This document shows, piece by piece, positions 18,163-28,949 of a stretch of DNA of 64,000 bases; within the stretch, counting starts at the first letter, position 1, and every line of letters starts with the position of its first letter. The translations under genes and the position numbers were made by a program. The notes beneath the pieces were generated by a model. It was given only the letters and a program-made list of their open reading frames with translations, ran no database searches and was not told where the DNA came from. The DNA lies in NCBI GenBank assembly GCA_965221405.1, contig CBDCSE010000002.1, positions 930,001-994,000 of the forward strand. The letters are read 5' to 3'. This stretch comes from JAPOUP01 sp965221405 (GTDB taxonomy: Bacteria > Pseudomonadota > Alphaproteobacteria > Rhodobacterales > Rhodobacteraceae).

Positions 18163-19599
18163 ATGGCGTCGCGGAAAATGCTGAAATTCGTCGATGTTGC
18201 TCGGGACATGCCCGAGAAGCGCGACCCGATATCGCGCCGCGAGGACTTCCGTGAGATCTACGGCGACTATGCCGCAAGGAAAGCGGCGGAGCAGGCCGGG
18301 CGCTGCAGCCAATGCGGTGTGCCTTACTGCCAGACACACTGTCCGCTACACAACAACATCCCCGACTGGCTGCTTCTGGCGGCTGAGGGACGGCTGCGCG
18401 AAGCCTACGTGCAGAGCCAGGCCACCAATACCTTCCCGGAAATCTGCGGCCGGATATGTCCTCAGGACCGTCTGTGCGAGGGCAACTGCGTCATCGAACA
18501 GGCCGGACACGGCACGGTGACGATCGGGTCGATCGAGAGGTATCTGACTGATCTTGCCTGGGAAGAGGGATGGGTCCAGCCGATTCAGGCGAGCGTGGAG
18601 CGGGAGGAGACGGTAGGTGTGATCGGTGCCGGGCCAGGAGGACTGGCGGCTGCCGAGGCGCTGCGCCGGAACGGGGTCCAGGTGACGGTCTACGACCGCC
18701 ATGACCGCGCCGGTGGTCTGCTGATTTACGGCATACCCGGTTTCAAGCTGGAAAAGGACGTGGTTCTGGCCCGGATCGCGCAGCTCCTGGAGGGCGGCGT
18801 CAAGTTCAAGCTGAACTGCGAAGTGGGAAAAGACCGCTCCTTCGAGGATATCCGCCGCAGGCATGACGCGGTCATTGTCGCCACCGGAGTCTACAGATCC
18901 AGGGAACTCTCCGGCCCGGGCGCCGGCGCCGCCGGGATCGTGCGGGCCATCGATTTTCTCACCGCCTCGAACAGGAAAGGTCTCGGAGACGAAGTTCCCG
19001 ATTTCGACTCCGGCACCCTTGACGCCAACGGCAGGCGCGTCGTCGTCATCGGCGGAGGAGACACGGCAATGGATTGCGTACGCACGGCTGTCCGCCAGGG
19101 CGCCAGAAGCGTCAGGTGCCTCTACCGCCGTGACCGCACCAATATGCCGGGGTCGCAGCGTGAGGTTGCGAACGCCGAAGAGGAAGGCGTCGAATTCGCC
19201 TGGCTCACCACGCCGAAAGGATTCACCGGAAACCCGGTCGGGGGCGTGATGGTGCAGCGGATGCGCCTCGGCGCCGCCGACCCCAGTGGACGGGAAACCC
19301 CGGAGGTCGTCGAGGGCGCTGACTATATGGAGCAAGCGGATCTTGTGATCACGGCACTCGGCTTCGAGCCGGAAAACCTGCCCAAACTCTGGCGTTTCAA
19401 GGACCTCGAGGTGACACGCTGGGGCACCGTCAAGGCGGACTTCCGGACCCATGCGACCTCACTGGACGGCGTTTACGCTGTCGGAGATATCGTGCGCGGG
19501 GCTTCGCTCGTGGTCTGGGCGATCCGGGACGGGCGGGAGGCGGCGGAAGCCATACTGGAGCGCTTCAACGCGCCGGCGTTTGGAATCGCCGCCCAGTGA
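18163..19599 (+). CDS. gltD: Glutamate synthase (NADPH) small subunit
   Basis: This 478-residue protein supplies electrons from NADPH to GltB. The N-terminal Cys-rich region (CSQCGVPYCQTHCPLHNNIP and CGRICPQDRLCEGNC) binds Fe-S clusters. GAGPGGLAAAEALRR binds FAD and GGGDTAMDCVR binds NADPH. The end, YAVGDIVRGASLVVWAIRDG, is typical. GltD precedes GltB by 71 bp, so the two are probably one operon. Confidence 0.96.
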   Translation: MASRKMLKFVDVARDMPEKRDPISRREDFREIYGDYAARKAAEQAGRCSQCGVPYCQTHCPLHNNIPDWLLLAAEGRLREAYVQSQATNTFPEICGRICPQDRLCEGNCVIEQAGHGTVTIGSIERYLTDLAWEEGWVQPIQASVEREETVGVIGAGPGGLAAAEALRRNGVQVTVYDRHDRAGGLLIYGIPGFKLEKDVVLARIAQLLEGGVKFKLNCEVGKDRSFEDIRRRHDAVIVATGVYRSRELSGPGAGAAGIVRAIDFLTASNRKGLGDEVPDFDSGTLDANGRRVVVIGGGDTAMDCVRTAVRQGARSVRCLYRRDRTNMPGSQREVANAEEEGVEFAWLTTPKGFTGNPVGGVMVQRMRLGAADPSGRETPEVVEGADYMEQADLVITALGFEPENLPKLWRFKDLEVTRWGTVKADFRTHATSLDGVYAVGDIVRGASLVVWAIRDGREAAEAILERFNAPAFGIAAQ

Positions 19600-19670
19600 C
19601 TGACGATGGACGCCGCCCATGCCGCCTGAACGGGCGAGGGAGCGGCTGCCAGGAGGGAGGAACGGAAACG

Positions 19671-22600
19671 ATGGCACTTAACGGTAGCTGGGCCATGCGG
19701 GAAGCGGCCAGACGGAACCGGCTCTCAAGATATGGCATGTATTCAGCCTCCGACGAGCGCTCCTCCTGCGGAGTGGGCCTCGTTGTATCGATCGACGGCC
19801 AACGCAGCCGCCGGGTCGTGGAAAACGGGATCGAGGCGCTCAAGGCGGTGTGGCACCGGGGAGCGGTCGACGCGGACGGCAGGACCGGTGACGGCGCCGG
19901 AATTCTCGTGCAGATACCGACTCCATTCTTTTTCGAGCAGATAGAGCGCACCGGACACCGGCCGAAGGATGAGGAGATGATCGCGGTCGGTCAGGTTTTC
20001 CTTCCACGCACGGATTTCGGGGCGCAGGAGACGTGCCGGGCGATCGTCGAGACCGAAGTGCTTCGGATGGGACACGCGATCTATGGATGGCGCCATGTCC
20101 CCGTTAACATTGAATGTCTCGGACAAAAGGCGAACGCGACCCGGCCCGAAATCGAGCAGATACTCATCTCGAACTCAAAAGACATCGGTGACGAGGCATT
20201 CGAAAGAGAACTCTACGTGATCAGGCGTCGAATTGAAAAAGCCGCCTTGGCCGCCAGGGCGGAGGGCTTTTACATGGCCTCCCTGAGCTGCCAGTCGATC
20301 GTTTACAAAGGCATGATGCTGGCCGAACAGGTCGCGGAATTCTACCCTGACCTCCAGGACCGGCGGTTCGAAAGCGCTTTCGCCATATTCCACCAGCGCT
20401 ACTCCACCAACACGTTTCCGCAGTGGTGGCTGGCCCAGCCCTTCCGGATGCTCGCGCATAATGGTGAGATAAATACCCTGAGAGGAAATCTCAACTGGAT
20501 GAAATCACACGAAATTCGGATGGCGAGCTCCTCGTTCGGCGATAAAGCGGAAGACATCAAGCCAATAATCGCCGGCGGAGCCTCGGACTCGGCCGCTCTC
20601 GATGCTGTCTTCGAGGTTCTTGTGCGGGCGGGCCGCACCGCACCGATGGCAAAGACAATGCTGGTACCGGAATCCTGGTCAAAGCAGGCGGTTGAACTGC
20701 CGCGGGCATGGAGGGACATGTACTCCTACTGCAACAGCGTTATGGAGCCCTGGGATGGACCGGCGGCCCTGGCCATGACGGACGGCCGCTGGGTCTGCGC
20801 CGGGATGGACCGCAACGGACTGCGACCCATGCGATACGTCGTGACCGGGGACGGCCTGGTCTGCGCCGGGTCGGAGGTCGGCATGGTGCCTACGGATGAA
20901 GCCGAGGTGGTCGAGAAAGGTGCGCTGGGGCCAGGCCAGATGCTAGCCATCGACCTGAAGTCCGGAAAGCTGTTTCACGACACCGAAATCAAGGACAGCC
21001 TCGCAGCCAGCCAGCCATTCACCGAATGGGTTGGCAGGATCGTCGAACTTGACGATGATCTGGCGAGCGTGACCGAACAGGCGATGTTCACCGGAAACGA
21101 TCTCCGCAGGCGGCAGATCGCGGCCGGATACAGTTTGGAGGATCTGGAGCAGATCCTCGCGCCAATGGTGGAGGACGGAAAGGAAGTGGTCTCATCAATG
21201 GGAGACGACACGCCGAGCGCCGTCCTGTCCCAACGTTACCGCCCACTCAGCCACTTCTTCCGGCAGAATTTCAGTCAGGTCACCAACCCACCGATAGACT
21301 CACTCCGGGAACACCGGGTGATGAGCCTCAAGACCCGTTTCGGAAATCTCAAGAACGTGCTTGACGAGAATTCCAGCCAGACCGAGATCATCGCTCTCGG
21401 ATCGCCTTTCGTGGGCAACGCGCAGTTCGACCTTCTGGTAAAGCGACTCGGTGACGAAGTGATCGAAATCGACTGCACCTTTGAGGCGGACGGCATGGGT
21501 GAACTGCGTAGCGGTCTGGAGCGCATCAGGACCGAAGCGGAGGACGCTGTCCGCTCCGGTGCGGGCCATATCGTGCTGACCGACCAGCACCAGAGCCCGG
21601 ATCGCGTGCCAATGCCAATGATCCTCGCCACCAGCGCCGTCCATTCATGGCTCACCGGCAAGGGACTCAGGACATTCTGCTCATTGAACGTCCGGTCCGC
21701 CGAATGTATCGACCCGCACTACTTCGCCGTGCTCATCGGATGCGGTGCGACCGTCGTCAACGCCTATCTGGCCGAAGACAGTCTGGCCGACCGCATTGGC
21801 CGCGGCTTACTGGACATGCCCCTGACGGAGGCGGTCAAGCGATACCGACACGCCATCGACCTGGGACTCCTGAAGATCATGTCGAAAATGGGCATTTCGA
21901 TTGTAAGTTCCTACCGCGGCGGACTCAATTTCGAGGCTGTTGGCCTGAGCCGCGCCATGGTAGCCGACTATTTCCCGGGCATGACCAGCCGGATTTCCGG
22001 CATCGGCGTGAGCGGAATCGAAAGGAAACTTCTCGAGGTGCATGCGCAGGGGTGGCTTCGCGGCCAGGACGTACTCCCGGTGGGCGGCTTCTACAAGGCG
22101 CGTGCCTCCGGAGAAACACACGCCTGGGAAGCGCGGTCAATGCACATGTTGCAGATGGCCTGCCACAAGGCATCCTATAGCCTCTGGAAGCGCTACTCCG
22201 CCGGCATGCGATCGAATCCGCCCATTCATTTGCGCGACCTGCTGGACTTCAATCCTCTCGGTGCGCCCGTACCTTTGGAGAAAGTCGAATCGATCACTTC
22301 CATCCGACGAAGGTTCGTCACGCCCGGCATGTCCCTTGGAGCGCTTTCACCGGAAGCGCACAAGACCCTAAACGTGGCCATGAACCGCATTGGCGCGAAG
22401 TCCGACAGCGGGGAGGGGGGAGAGGATCCGGCGCATTCAGCATCCGAGCCCAACGGCGACAATCCATCCGCAAAAATCAAGCAGGTGGCCTCAGGCCGCT
22501 TCGGCGTGACGGCGGAATACCTCAACAACTGCGAAGAACTTGAGATCAAAATCGCTCAAGGCGCCAAGCCAGGTGAAGGTGGACAGCTTCCCGGAATGAA

Positions 22601-24200
22601 AGTGACGGAACTGATCGCCCGGCTACGGCATTCGACGCCTGGAGTCACACTGATCTCTCCGCCGCCTCATCACGACATCTATTCCATAGAGGATCTCGCT
22701 CAGCTGATCTACGATCTCAAGCAGATCAACCCGCACACCAAGGTCTGTGTAAAGCTGGTCGCGGCCAGCGGGGTTGGTACCATCGCCGCCGGCGTGGCGA
22801 AAGCGAAAGCGGATGTGATCCTGATCTCCGGCCATAACGGCGGCACCGGCGCGTCTCCGGCGACCAGCATAAAGTACGCAGGGCTTCCCTGGGAAATGGG
22901 ATTGGCCGAAACGCACCAGGTGCTTAGCATGAACAATCTTAGGGATCGGGTGACATTGCGAACCGACGGAGGCCTTCGCACCGGTCGGGACATCGTGATC
23001 GCCGCGATGCTGGGAGCCGAAGAATACGGAATCGGCACGGCCGCGTTGATCGCGATGGGCTGCATAATGGTGCGGCAGTGCCAATCCAATACCTGTCCGG
23101 TAGGCGTATGTACCCAAGATGAGCGGCTCCGCGGGAAATTCACCGGAACGGCGGACAAGGTCGTAAGCCTTTTCACATTATACGCACAGGAAGTCCGCCA
23201 CATATTGGCGTCTATCGGCGCACACTCGCTCGACGAGGTCATTGGCCGCGCCGATCTACTGTCGCAGGTCAGCCGCGGGGCCGCGCATCTGGATGACCTT
23301 GACCTCAATCCGATGCTGATCACGGTCGACGGCACCTCGGAACCCGCGTACAGCCGCAGCAGACCCCGCAACGAGGTCCCCGATACGCTTGACGCCGAAA
23401 TCGTGGATGACGCGGCGCGGTTCCTGACCGACGGCGAGAAAATGCAGCTCCAGTATTCGGTGCGGAATACGCACCGTACGGTGGGTGCCAGGGTTTCGAG
23501 CCACATCGTCAGAAACTTCGGAATGCACAACCCGCTGCAACCTGACCATCTGACGGTCAAACTGACAGGTTCCGCCGGTCAGTCGCTGGGCGCGTTCGCT
23601 GTGCGCGGACTGAAACTCGAAGTGTCCGGCGACGCGAACGATTATGTCGGAAAAGGCCTTTCGGGCGGTATTATCGTCGTTCGCCCGCCGATGGCCAGTC
23701 AACTCATCGCATCTGAGAACGCTATAATCGGCAATACAGTGCTTTACGGCGCGACCGACGGTGCCCTGTTCGCGGCAGGACGGGCAGGCGAGAGGTTCTG
23801 CGTGCGCAACTCCGGTGCACACGCGGTGGTCGAAGGCTGCGGGTCAAATGGCTGCGAGTATATGACCGGGGGCGTGGCCGTGATCCTTGGTCGGATCGGC
23901 GCCAATTTCGGGGCGGGAATGACGGGAGGAATGGCCTATATTCATGATCCGGAGGGAACGGCGCAGGATTACATGAATATGGACACCCTAGTGGTCAGCC
24001 GCGTGGCGGCGGCACATTGGCAGGCGGAGCTGACAGAACTCCTGCAACGTCATCTGGAGCAGACCGGTAGCCAAAAGGCTGGGGAAATCCTGCAGAACTG
24101 GGATGTGGAGCTGGGACATTTCCTGCAGGTCTGCCCTGAGGAAATGCTGCCCCATCTGGCATATCCCCTGGATGATTCCGCGAACGCCCGCATAGCCTGA
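19671..24200 (+). CDS. gltB: Glutamate synthase (NADPH) large subunit
   Basis: This protein of about 1509 residues converts glutamine and 2-oxoglutarate to two glutamates. The N-terminal glutaminase Cys is in SSCGVGLV, after a propeptide of about 25 residues. Later come the FMN/synthase domain (SGHNGGTGASPATS) and the 3Fe-4S Cys cluster (GCIMVRQCQSNTCPVGVC). The C-terminal beta-helix domain is complete. The ATG at 19671 follows AGGAGGGAGG; the ATG at 19596 would overlap gltD. Confidence 0.96.
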   Translation: MALNGSWAMREAARRNRLSRYGMYSASDERSSCGVGLVVSIDGQRSRRVVENGIEALKAVWHRGAVDADGRTGDGAGILVQIPTPFFFEQIERTGHRPKDEEMIAVGQVFLPRTDFGAQETCRAIVETEVLRMGHAIYGWRHVPVNIECLGQKANATRPEIEQILISNSKDIGDEAFERELYVIRRRIEKAALAARAEGFYMASLSCQSIVYKGMMLAEQVAEFYPDLQDRRFESAFAIFHQRYSTNTFPQWWLAQPFRMLAHNGEINTLRGNLNWMKSHEIRMASSSFGDKAEDIKPIIAGGASDSAALDAVFEVLVRAGRTAPMAKTMLVPESWSKQAVELPRAWRDMYSYCNSVMEPWDGPAALAMTDGRWVCAGMDRNGLRPMRYVVTGDGLVCAGSEVGMVPTDEAEVVEKGALGPGQMLAIDLKSGKLFHDTEIKDSLAASQPFTEWVGRIVELDDDLASVTEQAMFTGNDLRRRQIAAGYSLEDLEQILAPMVEDGKEVVSSMGDDTPSAVLSQRYRPLSHFFRQNFSQVTNPPIDSLREHRVMSLKTRFGNLKNVLDENSSQTEIIALGSPFVGNAQFDLLVKRLGDEVIEIDCTFEADGMGELRSGLERIRTEAEDAVRSGAGHIVLTDQHQSPDRVPMPMILATSAVHSWLTGKGLRTFCSLNVRSAECIDPHYFAVLIGCGATVVNAYLAEDSLADRIGRGLLDMPLTEAVKRYRHAIDLGLLKIMSKMGISIVSSYRGGLNFEAVGLSRAMVADYFPGMTSRISGIGVSGIERKLLEVHAQGWLRGQDVLPVGGFYKARASGETHAWEARSMHMLQMACHKASYSLWKRYSAGMRSNPPIHLRDLLDFNPLGAPVPLEKVESITSIRRRFVTPGMSLGALSPEAHKTLNVAMNRIGAKSDSGEGGEDPAHSASEPNGDNPSAKIKQVASGRFGVTAEYLNNCEELEIKIAQGAKPGEGGQLPGMKVTELIARLRHSTPGVTLISPPPHHDIYSIEDLAQLIYDLKQINPHTKVCVKLVAASGVGTIAAGVAKAKADVILISGHNGGTGASPATSIKYAGLPWEMGLAETHQVLSMNNLRDRVTLRTDGGLRTGRDIVIAAMLGAEEYGIGTAALIAMGCIMVRQCQSNTCPVGVCTQDERLRGKFTGTADKVVSLFTLYAQEVRHILASIGAHSLDEVIGRADLLSQVSRGAAHLDDLDLNPMLITVDGTSEPAYSRSRPRNEVPDTLDAEIVDDAARFLTDGEKMQLQYSVRNTHRTVGARVSSHIVRNFGMHNPLQPDHLTVKLTGSAGQSLGAFAVRGLKLEVSGDANDYVGKGLSGGIIVVRPPMASQLIASENAIIGNTVLYGATDGALFAAGRAGERFCVRNSGAHAVVEGCGSNGCEYMTGGVAVILGRIGANFGAGMTGGMAYIHDPEGTAQDYMNMDTLVVSRVAAAHWQAELTELLQRHLEQTGSQKAGEILQNWDVELGHFLQVCPEEMLPHLAYPLDDSANARIA

Positions 24201-24407
24201 CGTGATGGCTCCACAGGCACAAACGGTCCACTATCACGAATCGAGTCCATCATCTTCGGATCCGAGCCCGCACGCGCTGGAAGGATCCGTTCAACATTTG
24301 GACATTACCGCCATCTAAATCACTGGTCATGCATATATGACCAGTCCGCTGTATGGTGGTGTATGGTGGGTTGACCGGCGGACAGGGCGTGTGGTTTGGG
24401 TTGATGC

Positions 24408-25121
24408 ATGGCAAAACACAGCAAGCCAACCGGTACCAGGTGGTGGGCCAGATCGCTGCGAATGGCCCGGCGTTGGGCGCTTCGGGCGATCCTTGGACTG
24501 GTGGGTCTGGTTCTGCTGATGGTACTCGTCTATCGTTTCGTGAACCCCCCATTCACTCCATACATGCTCTCGGAGCGCCTGCGTCTGGGTGGAATTGAAC
24601 GAAATTGGACATCAATGGACGGAATCGCGTCAGTGATGGCCCGCTCCGCCGTCGCGGCCGAGGATGCCAATTTTTGCCGGCACTGGGGCTTCGACGTAGG
24701 TGAGATTCGCGCGGCACTTGAGGAAGGTGCCGGACGTGGGGCTTCGACCATAAGCCAGCAGGTCGTCAAGAACGTCCTGCTCTGGCAGCACCGCAGCTGG
24801 ATTCGAAAGGCACTGGAAGGGCTGATCACCCCGGTGCTCGAGGCTGTCTGGCCCAAGCGCCGGATTCTTGAGGTCTACCTGAACGTAACTGAGTTCGACG
24901 AGGGCATATTCGGCGTGGACGCGGCCTCACGAAAGTACTTCGGGATTCCCGCGTCAAATCTGAACGCGGCGCAGGCGGCCAGCCTCGCTACCGTCCTTCC
25001 CGATCCAAAAGGTCGCTCCCCCGCCAACCTTTCGGCCACTCTTGAGCGCCGCGCCGCCGCGATCGCCGACGGGGCCGCGACAATCCAGTCCGATGGCCGT
25101 GATGATTGTTTCAGCGGTTGA
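24408..25121 (+). CDS. mtgA: Monofunctional peptidoglycan glycosyltransferase
   Basis: This 237-residue GT51 enzyme polymerises lipid II into glycan strands. It has one N-terminal membrane helix (LGLVGLVLLMVLVYRF). The catalytic motifs are AAEDANFCRHWGFD (first Glu), GASTISQQVVKNVLLW, and WPKRRILEVYLN (second Glu). There is no transpeptidase domain, so it is not a class A PBP. Confidence 0.95.
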   Translation: MAKHSKPTGTRWWARSLRMARRWALRAILGLVGLVLLMVLVYRFVNPPFTPYMLSERLRLGGIERNWTSMDGIASVMARSAVAAEDANFCRHWGFDVGEIRAALEEGAGRGASTISQQVVKNVLLWQHRSWIRKALEGLITPVLEAVWPKRRILEVYLNVTEFDEGIFGVDAASRKYFGIPASNLNAAQAASLATVLPDPKGRSPANLSATLERRAAAIADGAATIQSDGRDDCFSG

Positions 25122-25175
25122 ATCGCCGGTGCTTTCGCTGCATTGAGGCCACAACCGATACAGTGACGGTCTCAG

Positions 25176-25883
25176 ATGATCCGCCTTTTCCATTTACCGC
25201 TGTCGCCATTCTGCCGGAAGGTGCGCCTGTCGCTCGCTGAAAAGAAGCTCCAGGTGGAACTGGTTGAGGAACGCTTTTGGGAACGGAACACCGAGTTTCT
25301 GCGCCGCAATCCCGCAGGCAAGGTTCCCGTCCTGAAAGTCGACGACCTGATATTCTCCGAGAGCGGCGCGATCTGCGAATACCTGGAGGATGTGTATCCC
25401 GAACCCTCCCTGATGCCGTCGGATCCTCTCGCACGCCACGAGGTGCGGCGGATGGTCAGCTGGTTTGACGACAAGTTCCACAATGAGGTGACTTCAAAAC
25501 TGCTGTATGAAAGGATCTACAAGAAACTGTCAGGCCGTGGTGATCCGGTCACCGAAAACCTGCGGGCCGGCAAACAGGCGTTAAGGTATCACATCGATTA
25601 TCTGGGTTGGCTTCTTGAACATCGCAATTGGGTGGCCGGTAATATAATGACGCTCGCTGACTTCGCCGCAGCGGCGCATTTCTCGTCACTGGACTACCTC
25701 CATCTCCCCTCGGGGGACAATGATTCCGACGTTGGCTACGCATCCGATGTTGACTGGAACCGGCACGCGGCCGTCAAGGACTGGTACGCCAAGATCAAGT
25801 CGCGCCCGGCGTTTCGCGGGATTCTCACCGATCTCGTGCCCGGCTTCACACGGTCGCCCCACTATGCGAATCTTGATTTCTGA
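25176..25883 (+). CDS. Glutathione S-transferase family protein
   Basis: This 235-residue protein has an N-terminal thioredoxin-like domain (LFHLPLSPFCRKVRLSL, then NPAGKVPVL and SGAICEYLED, the glutathione-binding beta3/Ser region). The helical C-terminal domain contains NIMTLADFAAAAHFSSLDY, the usual N-capping box region. SPFC at the start suggests a Ser/Cys-type GST. Its substrate is unknown. It is followed by queG on the same strand. Confidence 0.88.
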   Translation: MIRLFHLPLSPFCRKVRLSLAEKKLQVELVEERFWERNTEFLRRNPAGKVPVLKVDDLIFSESGAICEYLEDVYPEPSLMPSDPLARHEVRRMVSWFDDKFHNEVTSKLLYERIYKKLSGRGDPVTENLRAGKQALRYHIDYLGWLLEHRNWVAGNIMTLADFAAAAHFSSLDYLHLPSGDNDSDVGYASDVDWNRHAAVKDWYAKIKSRPAFRGILTDLVPGFTRSPHYANLDF

Positions 25884-25960
25884 GGATGTCGCGGCGGGCA
25901 CCGTAACGGAAAGAGCCGCAAACTGCGCAGTTTCCGAACCTGCCGGAAGAGGAAGGGCCA

Positions 25961-27004
25961 GTGTCCGCTGATCTGAAGCGGAGACTTGCCGATCTCGCCT
26001 TAAAGGAGGGATTCTCGAAAGTAGGAGTGACGCGACCCGATTCGGCTGTCCGGGCTGCCGAACGACTGGCGGCGTTTCTGGCGAAGGGAAGGCATGGCCA
26101 GATGCAATGGATGGCTGAGCGGGCCGACCGGCGTGGACACCCCGCGGTGCTGTGGCCGCAAGCCCGTTCGGTCGTGATGCTCGCGGAGGCGTACACGCCT
26201 GTCCACAACCCGCTGGATGTGCTTCGGCGGCGGGAGCGGGCCGCGATTTCGGTCTACGCCCAGAACCGAGACTACCACGATCTGGTCAAGAAGCGCCTGA
26301 AGCGGGTCGGACGCTGGCTTTTGGAGATGTGCCCTGAGAGCGAAATCAAGATCTTCGTTGACACCGCCCCCGTCATGGAAAAACCCCTGGCCCAGGCGGC
26401 GGGCCTCGGCTGGCAGGGAAAGCACACCAACCTGCTGGCGCGCGATCTCGGAAACTGGTTTTTTCTCGGGGCGATATTCACGACCGTTGAACTGGAGCCG
26501 GACCTGCCGGAAACCGAGCGCTGCGGGAGATGTACCGCCTGTCTCGACATCTGTCCCACGAATGCGTTTCCGGAACCGTTCCAGTTGGACGCGCGCCGCT
26601 GCATCTCATATCTGACCATCGAGCACCGTGGACCTGTGGACAGGGAACTGCGCCCCGCACTCGGAAACCGGATATTTGGCTGCGACGACTGTCTGGCGGT
26701 CTGCCCGTGGAACAAATTCGCCGTGGCCGCGCGCGAGAACCGCTATATGGCAAGGGTGGATCTGATGGCACCACGACTCGCTGAACTGGCGGAACTGGAT
26801 GACAGGGGATTCCGCGCCAAGTTCTCCGGTTCTCCAATCAAACGGGTCGGACGGGACAGATTCGTGCGAAACGTATTATACGCGATTGGAAATTCCGGCA
26901 GGCGGGAGCTGGAAGGCGTGGCATCGAGACTGTCTGAGGATCCGGATCCGGCGGTGTCCGACGCGGCGCAATGGGCGCTTACGCGCCTCAGATCGAACCG
27001 GTAG
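25961..27004 (+). CDS. queG: Epoxyqueuosine reductase
   Basis: This 347-residue protein performs the last step of queuosine synthesis in tRNA, reducing epoxyqueuosine with cobalamin and Fe-S clusters. Two ferredoxin-like clusters are visible: CGRCTACLDICPTNAF and CDDCLAVCPWNKF. KHTNLLARDLGNWFFLG is conserved. It starts at a GTG after GGAAGAGGAAGG. A HEAT-like C-terminal region is present. Confidence 0.95.
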   Translation: MSADLKRRLADLALKEGFSKVGVTRPDSAVRAAERLAAFLAKGRHGQMQWMAERADRRGHPAVLWPQARSVVMLAEAYTPVHNPLDVLRRRERAAISVYAQNRDYHDLVKKRLKRVGRWLLEMCPESEIKIFVDTAPVMEKPLAQAAGLGWQGKHTNLLARDLGNWFFLGAIFTTVELEPDLPETERCGRCTACLDICPTNAFPEPFQLDARRCISYLTIEHRGPVDRELRPALGNRIFGCDDCLAVCPWNKFAVAARENRYMARVDLMAPRLAELAELDDRGFRAKFSGSPIKRVGRDRFVRNVLYAIGNSGRRELEGVASRLSEDPDPAVSDAAQWALTRLRSNR

Positions 27005-27290
27005 CCGCCCGGATCGCCGCGTGCTGGCGCACCTCGACCCAGCTGCCACCGAAGGCGACGTGGGTGTAGCGGTTGCGGGCGATCGCCCCGCCAGAAAGCC
27101 CGCTTTTCATCAGGGCATGGATCTGGCATCTCCCGGTATGGGTCAGGTGGCGGTAGCCCTTCGGCATGACAGTCTCCCCGTTTCATCACAGGGACTGTCG
27201 CCGCCATCCGGCCGATTCGCAACATCATGCGTCGATACGACCACCATTCGCCCACATAGGGTGTTGCACTTCACTGTGGAACGGGGGAGA
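27005..27290 (-). pseudogene. IS30-family remnant (5' end)
   Basis: On the minus strand, DNA from 27290 to about 27090 matches the left end and N-terminus of the intact IS30 at 34137-35102. It has the same end motif (GTTCCACAGTGAAGTGCAAC) and the protein start MPKGYRHLTH, then RCQIHALMKSGLS. The homology then stops, so most of the transposase is gone. Confidence 0.8.
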
Positions 27291-27334
27291 TTAAACCATC
27301 GTGTTATACTCGGAGGCCTGAATTCGCCCTCAAG

Positions 27335-27737
27335 GGCTCTGGAGGCGGAACACAAGCGTCTTGGGGAACGGGTTGATGCCATGTACATGGACAAGCTCGA
27401 TGGTCGCGTGGATACTGCGTTCTTCGACACAATGTCGCAACATTGGCGCAAGTAACAGCAGCGCTGCCTCCGTGCCATCGAGCATCATCAGCACGCCGAG
27501 CAATCCTTCATGAACGAAGGTGCGGCCCTGCTCGAACTGGCCCAAAACACCCAGTCCCTGTTTGAACGCCAGAATGCGCGGGAAAAACGTCGCGTGCTCA
27601 ATTTTGTGCTCTCGAACTGCATCTGGGATGATGGAGAGGTGGTGGTCACCTTCCGCCAATCCTGTGACCTATCGGCAGAAAAACGCCATGGTATCCCACC
27701 CGAGAGGCAGCGACAGAGAAATTTCCGCGAAGAGTGA
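27335..27737 (+). pseudogene. Large serine recombinase, C-terminal remnant
   Basis: This plus-strand reading begins with LEAEHKRLGERVDAMYMDKL and DGRVDTAFFDTMSQHWRK, where an in-frame TAA interrupts it. It continues with IEHHQHAEQSFMNEGAALLE and REKRRVLNFVLSNCIWDDGE. This is the coiled-coil tail of recombinase zinc-ribbon-type serine recombinases. The catalytic N-terminal domain is absent. Confidence 0.75.
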
Positions 27738-27826
27738 GATTTGGCGACCCTGGCCGGATTACCACCTGACAATCGCCTCGGGCACTGCTAGGCGGGGGAG
27801 GATTGTCTGAACCCGGGTTCCCTCGC

Positions 27827-28732
27827 ATGTCTCCGCTCCGCGGCATTCTATTGATGGTGACGGCCGTCTCGCTATTCGTGATCATGGGCAGCCTGGTCAA
27901 GGCGGCGGTACGCATACCGACCGGAGAGACGGTCTTTTTCCGCTCCTTCTGTGCGCTCCCGGTGATCTGCGTCTGGCTCGCCTTGCGCGGTGAACTTGAA
28001 ACAGGTCTTCGCGTGCATGATTGGCGCAGCCATGCATTGCGGGCAACCTGTGGGTCAACCGCCATGGGACTTGGGTTTCTTGGACTGAAACTCCTGCCTC
28101 TTCCGGACGTCACGGCTATCCGTTTCGCCACACCTATCCTGATCGTCGTCTTCGCAGCGCTGATCCTGGGGGAACGGATCCGGCTGGTGAGGGTCACGGC
28201 GGTGGTTACCGGTCTGGTCGGCGTGACCATCGTGATGTGGCCAAGGCTGAGCCTCGACTTCAGCGATCTGGCCCTCCTGGGTGCCGTCGTGACATTCGGC
28301 TCCGCCACTCTCGCCGCGCTTTCCCAGGTGTTCATAAAATCGATGGCGGGCGTCGAGAGCACGACGGCGATCGTCTTCTGGTTCTCGGCGACCGCATCCT
28401 GCCTTTCGTTGCTGACGTTGCCGTTCGGCTGGGTAATGCCCTCCGGCATCGAGTGGATCTTTTTGGTGGGTGCGGGTCTGTTTGGCGGGTTGGGCCAGAT
28501 ACTCCTGACCGCCGGCTACCGTTTCGCCGATGCCTCGACCTTGGCGCCTTTCACCTATGTGTCGATGATCTGGGCGCTGGCTATCGGGTATTTCGTATTC
28601 GATGAGAGGCCGACCTGGCCAATGCTTGGCGGGACGACGCTCGTGATCGTCGCGGGAATTGGCATCGTGCTTCGGGAGCGTCATCTGGGACTGCACAGAA
28701 CGGCTGACCGGAAGGTGCAGTCCCAAGTTTAG
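27827..28732 (+). CDS. EamA/DMT-family membrane transporter
   Basis: This protein of about 301 residues has ten hydrophobic helices arranged as two EamA repeats, for example LLMVTAVSLFVIMGSLVKAA and VTAIRFATPILIVVFAALIL with GERI after it, typical of DMT-type exporters of metabolites or drugs. The substrate cannot be told. The ATG at 27827 is preferred to the TTG at 27803. The short C-terminal tail is cytosolic. Confidence 0.85.
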   Translation: MSPLRGILLMVTAVSLFVIMGSLVKAAVRIPTGETVFFRSFCALPVICVWLALRGELETGLRVHDWRSHALRATCGSTAMGLGFLGLKLLPLPDVTAIRFATPILIVVFAALILGERIRLVRVTAVVTGLVGVTIVMWPRLSLDFSDLALLGAVVTFGSATLAALSQVFIKSMAGVESTTAIVFWFSATASCLSLLTLPFGWVMPSGIEWIFLVGAGLFGGLGQILLTAGYRFADASTLAPFTYVSMIWALAIGYFVFDERPTWPMLGGTTLVIVAGIGIVLRERHLGLHRTADRKVQSQV

Positions 28733-28949
28733 CGCACTGACTGTAACTCACATTCCCTGCGAACCGCCATGGCTTTCCACACGGATCCCTGTGCAAGGCC
28801 AGTGCTGCCGCGCACATTGCCTTCACATTCATCCGCCTGCGCGTCTGGGGGACACGCGGTCGTGTCCCGCACGTTGACGCGGGCGACGCAGTCGCTTGGC
28901 TGGGAATCGAATGATTGCCTGACCTTCTTCGGCGGAACCCTCCACGGGG